Shown: one piece after another, positions 6,961-14,280 of the stretch
Layout of the letters: each line of letters opens with the position of its first letter
Position numbering within the stretch: the stretch's first letter is position 1
NCBI GenBank assembly: GCA_018818105.1
Contig: JAHISK010000002.1
Coordinates: 1 to 41,022 of the forward strand
Length of the DNA: 41,022 nt
Direction: 5' to 3'
Source of the DNA: Candidatus Omnitrophota bacterium
Lineage (GTDB): Bacteria > Omnitrophota > Gorgyraeia > Duberdicusellales > 4484-171
Position numbers and translations under genes: made by a program
Notes under the pieces: generated by a model
Databases searched by the model: none
Seen by the model: the letters and a program-made list of their open reading frames with translations, nothing else
What the model was told of the DNA's origin: nothing

Positions 6961-7437
6961 CTTGGCGCGGCAGGAGCGGAGGTTGTATCACTTAACGATG
7001 CATTGGCTGACCCTTCTAAGTTTGATAAAGAGATAGTTGAGGTTGAAGGTGAGGTTATTGGCGATCTCCTTAAAGATAAAGATGGGGTTTGGATAAATAT
7101 TTTGTCCCAAGGAAGTAATATCGGAATTTTTTCTCGGCGGGATAATTTAGATAAGACAATCAATCATTGGGGAAGCTATAGAGAAAACGGAGATATTGTA
7201 AAAATTAGAGGAGTTTTTTATGCTCAGTGTATCGTTCATCAGGAGATGGATATTCATGCTAATAATATATCAGTTTCAAAAAAAGGTAACGAACGGAAAG
7301 AGACTATAGCTGGCTATAAAGTTAGGTTGTCTATAATTTTTTTTATAATATGTTTGACAACCGCGGTGATTTATTTTATAAAAGTAGGATACCTGCGTAA
7401 TAAGTCGCGGAAGGGTAATACGAATTCAGACGAATAA
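6853..7437 (+). CDS. Membrane-anchored OB-fold-like protein, function unknown
   Basis: The 194 residues comprise an N-terminal hydrophobic segment (about 19-42, ending FLGAAGAEV), a soluble domain and a C-terminal helix (about 157-175). The soluble domain runs from VVSLNDALADPSKFDKEIVEVEGEVIG through GVWINILSQGSNIGIF to GDIVKIRGVFY, a beta-rich pattern like exported OB-fold domains. A basic tail follows. The first hydrophobic segment is encoded largely by a heptad repeat. The true start could therefore be ATG 6853 or a later ATG such as MVFLGAAG (near 6951). The stop lies 11 bases before pheS, so the gene probably shares its transcript. Confidence 0.6.
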   Translation: MPENRRQSKALFIKRILKKSIVYGLWAIVFLGSMVFLGAAGAEVVSLNDALADPSKFDKEIVEVEGEVIGDLLKDKDGVWINILSQGSNIGIFSRRDNLDKTINHWGSYRENGDIVKIRGVFYAQCIVHQEMDIHANNISVSKKGNERKETIAGYKVRLSIIFFIICLTTAVIYFIKVGYLRNKSRKGNTNSDE

Positions 7438-7448
7438 ATAAATTAAAA

Positions 7449-8510
7449 ATGAGTGAGATGGATAAAGAATATAAGATTTTAGAGGAAAATTTTGATAAAG
7501 AGTGTCAGGTAGTTTTTAGTTCGCGCCAATTAGAGGACTTAAGAGTTAAGTATTTGGGGCGTAAATCAGCCTTGGCTCAGTTATTTTCTAAGATTCCTGA
7601 GTTAACGCTTCAGGAGAAAGGTGTTTGGGGTAGGCAGCTTAATATATTAAAACAGAAGATAACCACGGTATTAGAAGAAAAAAGTAGGGCGGTTAAAGAT
7701 GAAGAAGAAACAATGGATTTAACTTTCCCATCATATGGGAAAGAAATGGGATCAACGCATGTTTTAAGTGCTGTTAGTGAAAGTATCTGTTCAATTTTGC
7801 AGCGGCTTGGGTTTGTTGTTGTTGAAGGGGGCGAAATTGAAGATGAGTGGCATAATTTTGCCGCGTTAAATATTCCTTTAGAACATCCTTCAAGAGATGT
7901 TTTTGATACGTTTTATCTGAATGTTAAAGAGAAAAATAGAGGCAAGTATTTATTAAGAAGTCATACTTCTCCGTCTCAGATAAGGGTTATGCGTGAAAGT
8001 AAGCCTCCAATGGCTGTAATTTCTCCTGGACGGGTGTATCGTCCTGATGAGGTTGATGCTACTCATTCTTTTATGTTTCATCAAATAGAGGGGTTTGCTA
8101 TCGATAAGGATATAAATTTTTCTCATTTAAAAGGGGTGTTGCTTCATTTAGTTCAGGAATTTTTTTCTTCTGACGTAAAGTTGCGGTTACGGCCGCATTT
8201 TTTTCCGTTTACCGAACCGTCGGCAGAAGTAGACATCTCCTGTATTATATGTCAAACTCCGAACTCCGAACTCCGAACTAAGAACTCTGGTAGTAAATGC
8301 AGTGTTTGTAAAGATAAAGGGTGGTTGGAAATTTTAGGGTGTGGGATGATTCATCCTAATGTGTTGGAGGCGTGCGAAATAGATTCTAAACAGTATAAGG
8401 GATTTGCTTTTGGAATGGGCGTGGAGCGAATAGCTATGCTTAAGTATGGGATAAATGATATTCGCCTTTTTTATGAAAATGACGTAAGATTTTTAGATCA
8501 ATTTACGTGA
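7449..8510 (+). CDS. pheS: Phenylalanine-tRNA ligase alpha subunit
   Basis: This is the catalytic subunit of the (alpha-beta)2 class II enzyme that charges tRNA-Phe. The 353 residues show the N-terminal coiled coil (up to about 85) and motif 1 around EGGEIEDEWHNFAALNIP. Motif 2 is HTSPSQIRVMRESKPPMAVISPGRVYRPDEVDATH, interrupted only by normal variation, and motif 3 is GFAFGMGVERIAMLKYGI. A CIIC...CSVC zinc-like Cys cluster lies near residues 265-288. Between its two Cys pairs is an extra stretch, TPNSELRTKNSGS, encoded by a 7-base tandem repeat. The catalytic motifs are intact, so the protein should be active. Confidence 0.95.
   Translation: MSEMDKEYKILEENFDKECQVVFSSRQLEDLRVKYLGRKSALAQLFSKIPELTLQEKGVWGRQLNILKQKITTVLEEKSRAVKDEEETMDLTFPSYGKEMGSTHVLSAVSESICSILQRLGFVVVEGGEIEDEWHNFAALNIPLEHPSRDVFDTFYLNVKEKNRGKYLLRSHTSPSQIRVMRESKPPMAVISPGRVYRPDEVDATHSFMFHQIEGFAIDKDINFSHLKGVLLHLVQEFFSSDVKLRLRPHFFPFTEPSAEVDISCIICQTPNSELRTKNSGSKCSVCKDKGWLEILGCGMIHPNVLEACEIDSKQYKGFAFGMGVERIAMLKYGINDIRLFYENDVRFLDQFT
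8253..8290 (+). repeat. Heptad tract inside pheS, word GAACTCC
   Basis: The sequence CAAACTCCGAACTCCGAACT continues as CCGAACTAAGAACTC, keeping a 7-base period over about five units. It is embedded in frame in pheS and codes for roughly 11-13 residues between two Cys pairs. No complementary second arm is seen inside the gene. Confidence 0.8.
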
Positions 8511-8512
8511 GA

Positions 8513-8687
8513 AGACCAGCGACCATCGACTAGAAAAATGATAGATTATAAGAATATTAAAGCATATCAATTTGCCGACAATCTAGGTGTAGAAATTTAT
8601 AGAGAGACTAAGGATTATTCGGGTGTTATTTACGAATTAAAATTATTTAAAAGTCTATAGTCAATGGTCTATTGTCTATGGTCTAAT
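8513..8687 (+). repeat. Heptad-word element enclosing an S23-type gene remnant
   Basis: The left arm AGACCAG-CGACCAT-CGACTAG begins 3 bases after the pheS stop. The right arm GTCTATA-GTCAATG-GTCTATT-GTCTATG-GTCTAA ends just before pheT. Read on the opposite strand, the right arm gives AGACCAT-AGACAAT-AGACCAT, so the arms are complementary. The 40-codon S23-like frame lies between them, and its last codons run into the right arm. Confidence 0.75.
8538..8660 (+). pseudogene. Truncated S23/four-helix-bundle (23S rRNA intervening-sequence type) protein
   Basis: ATG 8538 to TAG 8658 encodes 40 residues with DYKNIKAYQFADNLGVEIYR followed by ETKDYSG. This matches the first helix of the S23 family (typically YKDLxVWQxAxxLxxxIYxxTKxFP). 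Family members are about 115-125 residues, so roughly two thirds is missing. The last residues (LKLFKSL) come from the flanking repeat. S23 proteins are small dimeric or pentameric four-helix bundles first found inside rRNA intervening sequences; their cellular role is unclear. This copy is a remnant. Confidence 0.6.
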
Positions 8688-8694
8688 AATCATT

Positions 8695-10680
8695 ATGAGA
8701 TTTAGTTTAAATTTTGTTAAAGAGTTTTTAGAAGTGGATGTGTTGGCTAAAGAGTTGGCTTCTCTTCTTACCATGTCGGGTATAGAAGTTGAGCATTTTC
8801 AAGCTGAAGGCAATGATTGGGTTTTCGACATAGAAGTTACTACTAATCGATATGATTGGCTCTCTATTATAGGTATTAGCAGAGAGATTGCTTCTTGCCT
8901 TCATCAAAAACTAAAAATTAAATATCCTAAAATTAAGCGTACGCGTCTTTTAAAAGAGAAGAAAATTATCATAGAAGATAGAAATGATTGTTCCTTTTAT
9001 GTAGGTAGCATGATAAAGGGCGTAACCGTAAATTCGTCACCATCCTGGCTAAGTCAAAGAGTACAACATTGCAGCGTTAATTCAATTAATAATATTGTGG
9101 ATATTACGAATTATTGTATGCTTAAATGGGGTAATCCCTTACATGCTTTTGATGCCGATAAAATCGAAGGAGATATCTATATACGCAGAGCAAAAACAGA
9201 CGAATCTTTTGTCGGTATCGATGATAAAGAAAGAAAATTAAATAAAGATAATTTAGTTATAGCGGATAATAGAAAAGTGATCGCGTTAGCAGGTGTCATT
9301 GGCGCTAAAAATACAGAGGTTGATGAGCGCACAAAGAATATCTTTTTGGAAGCGGCAGTTTTTTCTCCTTTGACAGTCCGGCGATCAAGAAGAGCCGCGG
9401 GAATAGATACCGACTCGTCTTACCGGTTTGAACGGCGAGTGTCTGCTGATTATTTAGAGTATGCTGTTGGGTGCGCGGTGCAATTAATAGAGAAGGTAGG
9501 GTCGGGTCAGTTTATGGGGATTTGTGCCGGCGGTTCGAAGTCTTCTTTGAAAAATAAGAAAATAACGATAAGTTTATCTAAGCTGAATGATTATTTAGGT
9601 GAGATTTTTTCCAATAGTAGAGTGAAGTCGATTCTTTCTAATTTAGATTTTGATGTAAAAGAAATTTCTAGAGATAAGCTAACTGTTCGCGCTCCGTCGT
9701 TTCGGTTTGATGTTAATAGAGAAGTTGACGTCTATGAAGAGTTTTCCCGCGTTTATGGGTATAATAACATAACTCCCTCAATTCCCTTTTTAAGGAATCA
9801 AATTCAGGATGATCAGATGTATAAGTTTAAAAATCACCTGCGTCGAATTTTGCCGTTACTTGGATTGAGAGAAATAGTTACTGTTGGCATAGATGGGGAA
9901 CAAAATTTAACGAAACTGGAACAAAAAAAGTGTATAACCATAGTTAATCCGTTAAAGCAGCAGGATAATGCTTTGAGAACCACGCTACTTTCTGGAATGA
10001 TTAAAAGTATTAAGCATAATTTGAATCGGGATCAGCATAATGTTAAGTTTTTTGAGATCGCTAATATATACTTTAAAGATAAGAACGGGTATTGTGAAGA
10101 ACCGGTATTATCAATGGGGACCAGTGGTTTCCGAGAAGATTTTTTTCGGTTAAAGGGAGTGATAGAGGGGCTACTAAAATACTTGAATATAGAGGATATA
10201 AATTTTATAGATAAGGGGAAACCTAATTTCACTAATGCCCTTAGAGTTGTTAGCGGACAAAAAGAGATAGGATTCTTGGGGAAGTTAGATAAGAAGATAG
10301 GAGAGGCGTTTGATTTAAAAGAAGAAGTGTATTTTTCCAGTTTAGATATTAATTTTTTAAAAAAGTTGCATAAGCAAAAAAAGTATAAATCGGTTAGCGC
10401 ATACCCCATTATATCGAGAGATATAAGTATTGCCTTGGCAAAGACTGTTAAATTTGAAGATGTCCAACAGATTATAAAAGAAAAAGCCGCGCAGCTTTTA
10501 TCGGGAGTAAGTGTTGTTGATGTTTATGAGGGGGCTGATGTGCCAAAAAATTGCAGTGTTTTTACGTTAAGAATTTTTTACCAAGCGCAAGATCGAACAC
10601 TTCTTTCCTCTGACGCCGCGGTTTTACATGATAGCGTCAGAGAAGCTTTAGCCGGCAAAGACGGTATTGATTTACGATAG
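8695..10680 (+). CDS. pheT: Phenylalanine-tRNA ligase beta subunit lacking the EMAP-type tRNA-binding domain
   Basis: The 661 residues are about 130 shorter than the usual bacterial beta subunit. The N-terminus (FSLNFVKEFLEVD...LLTMSGIEVE) passes almost directly to DIEVTTNRYDWLSIIGISREI. The roughly 110-residue EMAP/OB tRNA-binding insert is therefore absent. The B3/B4 editing region (about 110-270) includes NNIVDITNYCMLKWGNPLHAFDADK and SSYRFERRVSADYLEYAV. The B5 domain runs to about 355 and a ferredoxin-fold anticodon-binding domain closes the protein (YPIISRDISIAL onward). It follows pheS, separated by the S23-remnant element. Confidence 0.95.
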   Translation: MRFSLNFVKEFLEVDVLAKELASLLTMSGIEVEHFQAEGNDWVFDIEVTTNRYDWLSIIGISREIASCLHQKLKIKYPKIKRTRLLKEKKIIIEDRNDCSFYVGSMIKGVTVNSSPSWLSQRVQHCSVNSINNIVDITNYCMLKWGNPLHAFDADKIEGDIYIRRAKTDESFVGIDDKERKLNKDNLVIADNRKVIALAGVIGAKNTEVDERTKNIFLEAAVFSPLTVRRSRRAAGIDTDSSYRFERRVSADYLEYAVGCAVQLIEKVGSGQFMGICAGGSKSSLKNKKITISLSKLNDYLGEIFSNSRVKSILSNLDFDVKEISRDKLTVRAPSFRFDVNREVDVYEEFSRVYGYNNITPSIPFLRNQIQDDQMYKFKNHLRRILPLLGLREIVTVGIDGEQNLTKLEQKKCITIVNPLKQQDNALRTTLLSGMIKSIKHNLNRDQHNVKFFEIANIYFKDKNGYCEEPVLSMGTSGFREDFFRLKGVIEGLLKYLNIEDINFIDKGKPNFTNALRVVSGQKEIGFLGKLDKKIGEAFDLKEEVYFSSLDINFLKKLHKQKKYKSVSAYPIISRDISIALAKTVKFEDVQQIIKEKAAQLLSGVSVVDVYEGADVPKNCSVFTLRIFYQAQDRTLLSSDAAVLHDSVREALAGKDGIDLR

Positions 10681-10743
10681 ATTTTAATCGTGGTGTACGC
10701 GGAATTGCGTTGAAAACGTTTACAAAAATTCATTTCGGTTTCC

Positions 10744-10772
10744 TTGAAAATTAAAAATTAAAGTGGTATAAT
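10744..10772 (+). promoter_or_regulatory. Sigma-70 promoter of the 6S-like RNA
   Basis: TTGAAA (10744-10749) and TATAAT (10767-10772) are 17 bases apart, and TGG just before TATAAT gives an extended -10. This is the best promoter I see in the window. The predicted start (about 10779-10783) coincides with the beginning of the closing stem of the RNA. Confidence 0.75.
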
Positions 10773-10780
10773 TTGGTTAT

Positions 10781-10938
10781 AAAATACCCTGCTTGTCTCG
10801 TTGACAGGTTTAAGTGCTACAGCCAACACCATTTTTAGGGGAGCCGGATGTTTTCGTTAACTCGAAAAAAATAAGGTGCCCACTTGTATGAGGATGGGAC
10901 TGATAGCAGTGACCTTCGACGGACTGATGGCGGGGTTT
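10781..10938 (+). ncRNA. ssrS: 6S-like regulatory RNA
   Basis: The transcript folds as one long rod. A closing stem pairs ACCCTGC with GCGGGGT and continues inward as GTCT/GGAC, GTTGA/TCGAC and AGGT/ACCT. A central open region follows. The inner arm has TGCTA/TAGCA, CCAT/ATGG, GGGaGCC/GGTgCCC and a terminal TTTTCG/CGAAAA hairpin. This closing stem, central bubble and terminal stem is the 6S RNA plan, in which the bubble mimics an open promoter and sequesters sigma-70 RNA polymerase. The closing stem followed by seven T residues can serve as terminator. The length of about 158 is slightly short for 6S. Signal-recognition-particle RNA and tmRNA motifs are absent. Confidence 0.7.
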
Positions 10939-10950
10939 TTTTATGTCCAG

Positions 10951-11047
10951 AAATTTTAAATTTATCAGTTAACATTTTAAAATTAGCATTTAGGGAGAAT
11001 TTAAATTTAAAATGATAAATGAGAATTGATAAATGATAAATTGTTGA
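10951..11047 (+). repeat. Heptad-word hairpin element, word AAATGAT
   Basis: The right arm reads AAATGAT-AAATGAG-AATTGAT-AAATGAT-AAATTGT. The left arm, on the other strand, reads AAATGCT-AATTTTA-AAATGTT-AACTGAT-AAATTTA. The element lies between the 6S-like RNA and rarA and ends 7 bases before the rarA start. Confidence 0.65.
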
Positions 11048-11053
11048 TTTATT

Positions 11054-12325
11054 ATGATAAAAGGTGATGGTATTCCTTTAGCAGTTCGTATCAGGCCACA
11101 AATTTTAGAAGATTTTGTTGGTCAGCAGCATATTTTGTCGCAAGGGAGTATGTTGTATAGAGCTATTAAATCAAGGAGGGTGCCTTCTTTTATTTTTTGG
11201 GGACCGCCGGGTTGCGGAAAGACGACCCTGGGTCATATTATTTCTAGAGAAATTGGCGCGGAATATAAATATTTAAACGCCGCATTCTCTTCTTCAGCCC
11301 AAGTCAAAAAAATTATAGTCGACAGCCGACAGTTATATGATAAGCAACAGCAAAAAACAGTTATTTTTGTTGATGAGTTTCATCGCTTTAATAAATTACA
11401 GCAAGAAGCGTTAGTCCCCGATACCGAAGTTGGAAGTATATATTTTATTGGAACAACGATACATAAACCGTACCATTACGTTATCCCGTCGCTTATATCC
11501 CGGTCGATAATATCTGAATTTAAGCCGCTGCAAGTAAAAGACATTATTTTTGTTTTGAATAGAGCTTTAGCTAATGAAGAAAAAGGGCTGGGGAAGTTAG
11601 GCGTTGAGGCAAGTCTTGGCGCGGTAGAATATATCGCGGCTAATTGTGGAGGGGACGCGAGAAGTGCTTTGACGGCTTTAGAATTAGGCGTTTTAAGTAC
11701 CGTTAAAAATCAGCAGGGAAAAATTGTTTTTGATTTAGAATCAGCTCGGCAAAGTATCCAACGGAAAACATTTTATGATAAGAAAGGATCATATCATTAT
11801 GATACGATTTCGGCGTTTATAAAATCGGTTAGAGGCAGCGATGTTGATAGCTCCCTTTTTTGGTTGGCTAAGATGATTAAGGGGGGGCAAGACGCGCGGT
11901 TTATCGCGCGTAGATTGATTATTTTAGCTAGCGAAGATATTGGAAACGCGAATCCTTTCGCGTTGGTTTTAGCAACTAATTGTTTTAAATCCATAGAGGT
12001 GGTTGGTCCACCAGAGGAAGATTTGATTTTGGCTCAGGTTACGATTTATTTGGCATCGTCGCCCAAGTCTAATACGGCTTATATGGCTATAAAACGAGCA
12101 AAGGACGATGCTGAGCATCAGGAATACTCTGAGGTTCCTAAACATTTAATGAATCATTCTACTAATTATAAATATCCCCATAGTTTTGGTGGATACGTTA
12201 AACAGGATTACGGCGCGCCTAATAGCTATTATTGTCCTAAAGATATAGGGGAAGAAAAAAAGATAAAGAAATTCTTAGAATATTTAGATAAGAATGGCAA
12301 GATGAATAATGACGCTGTCGTCTAA
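11054..12325 (+). CDS. rarA: RarA/MgsA-type AAA+ ATPase
   Basis: This clamp-loader-like ATPase acts at stalled replication forks. The 423 residues start with the family signature PLAVRIRPQILEDFVGQQH. Walker A is GPPGCGKT (50-57), and Walker B is IFVDEFHRF with D107-E108. A sensor-1 region (FIGTT) follows. The C-terminal domain contains GGDARSALTALE, the lid arginine region, and ARRLIILASEDIGNANPFAL near residue 285. The segment following sensor 1 (IHKPYHYVIPSLISRS) is more diverged than usual. The C-terminus keeps the typical KYPHSFGGYVKQDY. No Shine-Dalgarno precedes ATG 11054. Confidence 0.92.
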   Translation: MIKGDGIPLAVRIRPQILEDFVGQQHILSQGSMLYRAIKSRRVPSFIFWGPPGCGKTTLGHIISREIGAEYKYLNAAFSSSAQVKKIIVDSRQLYDKQQQKTVIFVDEFHRFNKLQQEALVPDTEVGSIYFIGTTIHKPYHYVIPSLISRSIISEFKPLQVKDIIFVLNRALANEEKGLGKLGVEASLGAVEYIAANCGGDARSALTALELGVLSTVKNQQGKIVFDLESARQSIQRKTFYDKKGSYHYDTISAFIKSVRGSDVDSSLFWLAKMIKGGQDARFIARRLIILASEDIGNANPFALVLATNCFKSIEVVGPPEEDLILAQVTIYLASSPKSNTAYMAIKRAKDDAEHQEYSEVPKHLMNHSTNYKYPHSFGGYVKQDYGAPNSYYCPKDIGEEKKIKKFLEYLDKNGKMNNDAVV

Positions 12326-12410
12326 TAGGGGCAGTGCTTAATCAGAGGGGATTGAGGCTAATTAACGATTTTTTCTTGTTTTTTTTAGCAAATATGATAG
12401 AGTATGTACA

Positions 12411-13397
12411 ATGATTAAGGAAATAATTACCCCAAAACTGAAAAACCCTATTTTTATTGCTGCTTGGCCGGGAATGGGTGAGGTGGCTTATAGGAGTGTT
12501 CTTTTTTTACGGGAAGTAATGGAGTTTAAGATGTTCGCTAAGCTGGAGGCAATAGATTTTTTTAAGCCGGCAGCGGTGTTTGTGAAAAAAGGCATAATTG
12601 ATATGCCGGCCTTACCGGCGGGTTTTTTCTATTATGCTAAAGGAAAAAAGAATTCTCCTGATATAATTCTTTTTTTGGGAGAAGCCCAACCGCCGTTAGA
12701 GTACGCTGAAGCGTTATCTCTAGCGATTATTGATTTTGTTAAGAAATATAATTCAAAAGCAATATTTACTTTTGCCGCTAAACCGGAACCGATTGATCAC
12801 AAGGGGGATTCTGCTGTCTGGTTTGCGGCAACGCATAATGATATTTTCAAGGAATTTTTAGGGTTAAATTTGAAAGCGTTGAATGAAGGGCAAATCAGCG
12901 GTCTTAACGGAATTATTTTAGGTATAGCTAAGAAGAAGGGACTGAAAGGTGTGTGTTTACTGGGTGAAATTCCTTTTTATACTGTACAGATTGAAAATCC
13001 TAAGGCAAGCGCGAATATTTTGAGAATTATAGACAGATATTTAAAATTAAATCTAAATTTGGCGCCATTAGTGGAACGGTCAAAGTTTGTGGAAGAAGAG
13101 ATAGATAAACTTATAACCTATTTGAAGGGAGAAATGCCTGCGCCTAGCGCAGCCTCCGGACCGCTGCCTTTGAATGAGGAAGATTTAGAGAAGATAAAGA
13201 AAGATCTTGCTACATATACAAAATTGCCCCAATCTGCTAGAGCTAAAATAGATAAAATGTTTAAAGACTCTGGTAAGGATTTAACAAAAGCAAGTAAACT
13301 TAAAGATGAGCTTGATCATTGGAATGTATATAAAGAGTATGAAGACCGGTTCCTAGATTTGTTTAGAAAGAAAGGGAAACGTAAAGAAACTCACTAA
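12411..13397 (+). CDS. PAC2 family protein
   Basis: The first 220 or so residues match the PAC2 fold (proteasome-assembly-chaperone 2 superfamily). Features are PIFIAAWPGMGEVAYRSVLFL, an ILFLGEAQPP strand-turn and GISGLNGIILGIAKKKG-like segments. The ending LLGEIPFYTVQIENPKASANIL is typical of bacterial and archaeal PAC2 proteins. A charged helical tail (about 230-328) follows, separated by a Pro/Ala/Ser linker. The function of bacterial PAC2 proteins is not established; some occur with proteasome or Pup systems, none of which is visible here. The start codon lacks a Shine-Dalgarno. Confidence 0.82.
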   Translation: MIKEIITPKLKNPIFIAAWPGMGEVAYRSVLFLREVMEFKMFAKLEAIDFFKPAAVFVKKGIIDMPALPAGFFYYAKGKKNSPDIILFLGEAQPPLEYAEALSLAIIDFVKKYNSKAIFTFAAKPEPIDHKGDSAVWFAATHNDIFKEFLGLNLKALNEGQISGLNGIILGIAKKKGLKGVCLLGEIPFYTVQIENPKASANILRIIDRYLKLNLNLAPLVERSKFVEEEIDKLITYLKGEMPAPSAASGPLPLNEEDLEKIKKDLATYTKLPQSARAKIDKMFKDSGKDLTKASKLKDELDHWNVYKEYEDRFLDLFRKKGKRKETH

Positions 13398-13408
13398 CCT
13401 TTTGGCGA

Positions 13409-13500
13409 AACCCAAAATTCAATCTTCAACCTTCCAAATAAAGTCTAAATTAAAAAACAAAAATATCAACTTTATAAAATTTGGTATTTGAATTTTAGGG
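13409..13500 (+). repeat. Heptad-word hairpin element, word AAATTCA
   Basis: The left arm reads AAACCCA-AAATTCA-ATCTTCA-ACCTTCC-AAATAAA. The right arm, on the other strand, reads CCCTAAA-ATTCAAA-TACCAAA-TTTTATA. CCCAAAATTCAA and TTGAATTTTAGGG mark the two ends. The element fills most of the gap between the PAC2 gene and nnrE. Confidence 0.6.
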
Positions 13501-13512
13501 ATAAGTAAAATT

Positions 13513-14175
13513 ATGAGTGGCGGTTTAGACGTAAAATCCATTAGAACATTAGAGGATAAAGCTAAGTCCTTAGGGCTAGATGAGAGAACGCTTATAGAAA
13601 ACGCATCTTCTAATCTGTATCAATCCCTTGATAATTTAAGTTTAGGTAAAAGGGTGGCAGTGATAGCTGGACGAGGCAATAACGGGGCAGATGTGTTAAG
13701 TTGTGCCAGAAAGTTAGTTAGTCGAGGCTATGATGTAAGAGTAATAATTACAGCCCAGAAAGAGCTGGGAGTTGAGGCGGGCGTTCAACTTAATATTTTA
13801 GAGCGGATAATGGTGCCTATTCAGATTCTTAACCACGGTAATTTTGATGATATTAGTAGAACAGTAAATATGAGCGATTTTGTTCTTGAAGGTATTTTAG
13901 GTATTGGTATTAAGGGTGAGGTTACGCCTTTCTTAAAAGACGTTATTCATATAGTGAATAGTAGTAATAAGAAAGTTATCTCTTGTGATATTCCTTCGGG
14001 GTTATCCCCCGATGAAGGGAAAGTTTTAGGAGCGGCTATAAAAGCGGATTATACAATTACTTTCATCGCTCCTAAACGAGGATTTTTCTTGAATGAAGGT
14101 CCTAATCTTTGCGGTAAAGTAATCGTTGTTGATATCGGGATATCGAAAGATGCTCTAAGTAAAGTGAATGATTAA
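13513..14175 (+). CDS. nnrE: NAD(P)H-hydrate epimerase (YjeF-N domain)
   Basis: This repair enzyme interconverts the R and S forms of damaged, hydrated NAD(P)H. The 220 residues are the epimerase domain alone, without the C-terminal dehydratase found in many bacteria. The motifs are AGRGNNGADVLSCARKL (family GPGNNGGDGL.AARHL), VLEGILGIGIKG and DIPSGLSPDEG. The second glycine and the glycine after Asp of the first motif are Ala and Val, a mild divergence. The partner dehydratase must be encoded elsewhere. It precedes the UPF0280 gene in the same direction. Confidence 0.85.
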   Translation: MSGGLDVKSIRTLEDKAKSLGLDERTLIENASSNLYQSLDNLSLGKRVAVIAGRGNNGADVLSCARKLVSRGYDVRVIITAQKELGVEAGVQLNILERIMVPIQILNHGNFDDISRTVNMSDFVLEGILGIGIKGEVTPFLKDVIHIVNSSNKKVISCDIPSGLSPDEGKVLGAAIKADYTITFIAPKRGFFLNEGPNLCGKVIVVDIGISKDALSKVND

Positions 14176-14182
14176 ATGACCA

Positions 14183-14215
14183 AGTAATTTGAAAATTGGT
14201 ATTTGGGATTTGGGA
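14183..14215 (+). repeat. Single-arm heptad tract, word TTTGGGA
   Basis: AATTTGAAAATTGGTATTTG continues as GGATTTGGGATTTGA, with TTTG recurring every 7 bases. It resembles one arm of the elements at 13409 and 30222. A complementary arm is not evident before the next gene. Confidence 0.5.
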
Positions 14216-14280
14216 TTTGATTAGAAATTAGATCAATTAGGTTAATTAGGAATTTTGATTCTGTTTTAGGATAATATTGT

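Noticed and set aside
10781-10938. SRP RNA or tmRNA at the structured RNA locus
   Set aside because: There is no GGTCAGG...GGAAGGAAGCAGCC-type SRP motif and no tRNA-like ends with a tag frame. The rod with a central bubble fits 6S better.
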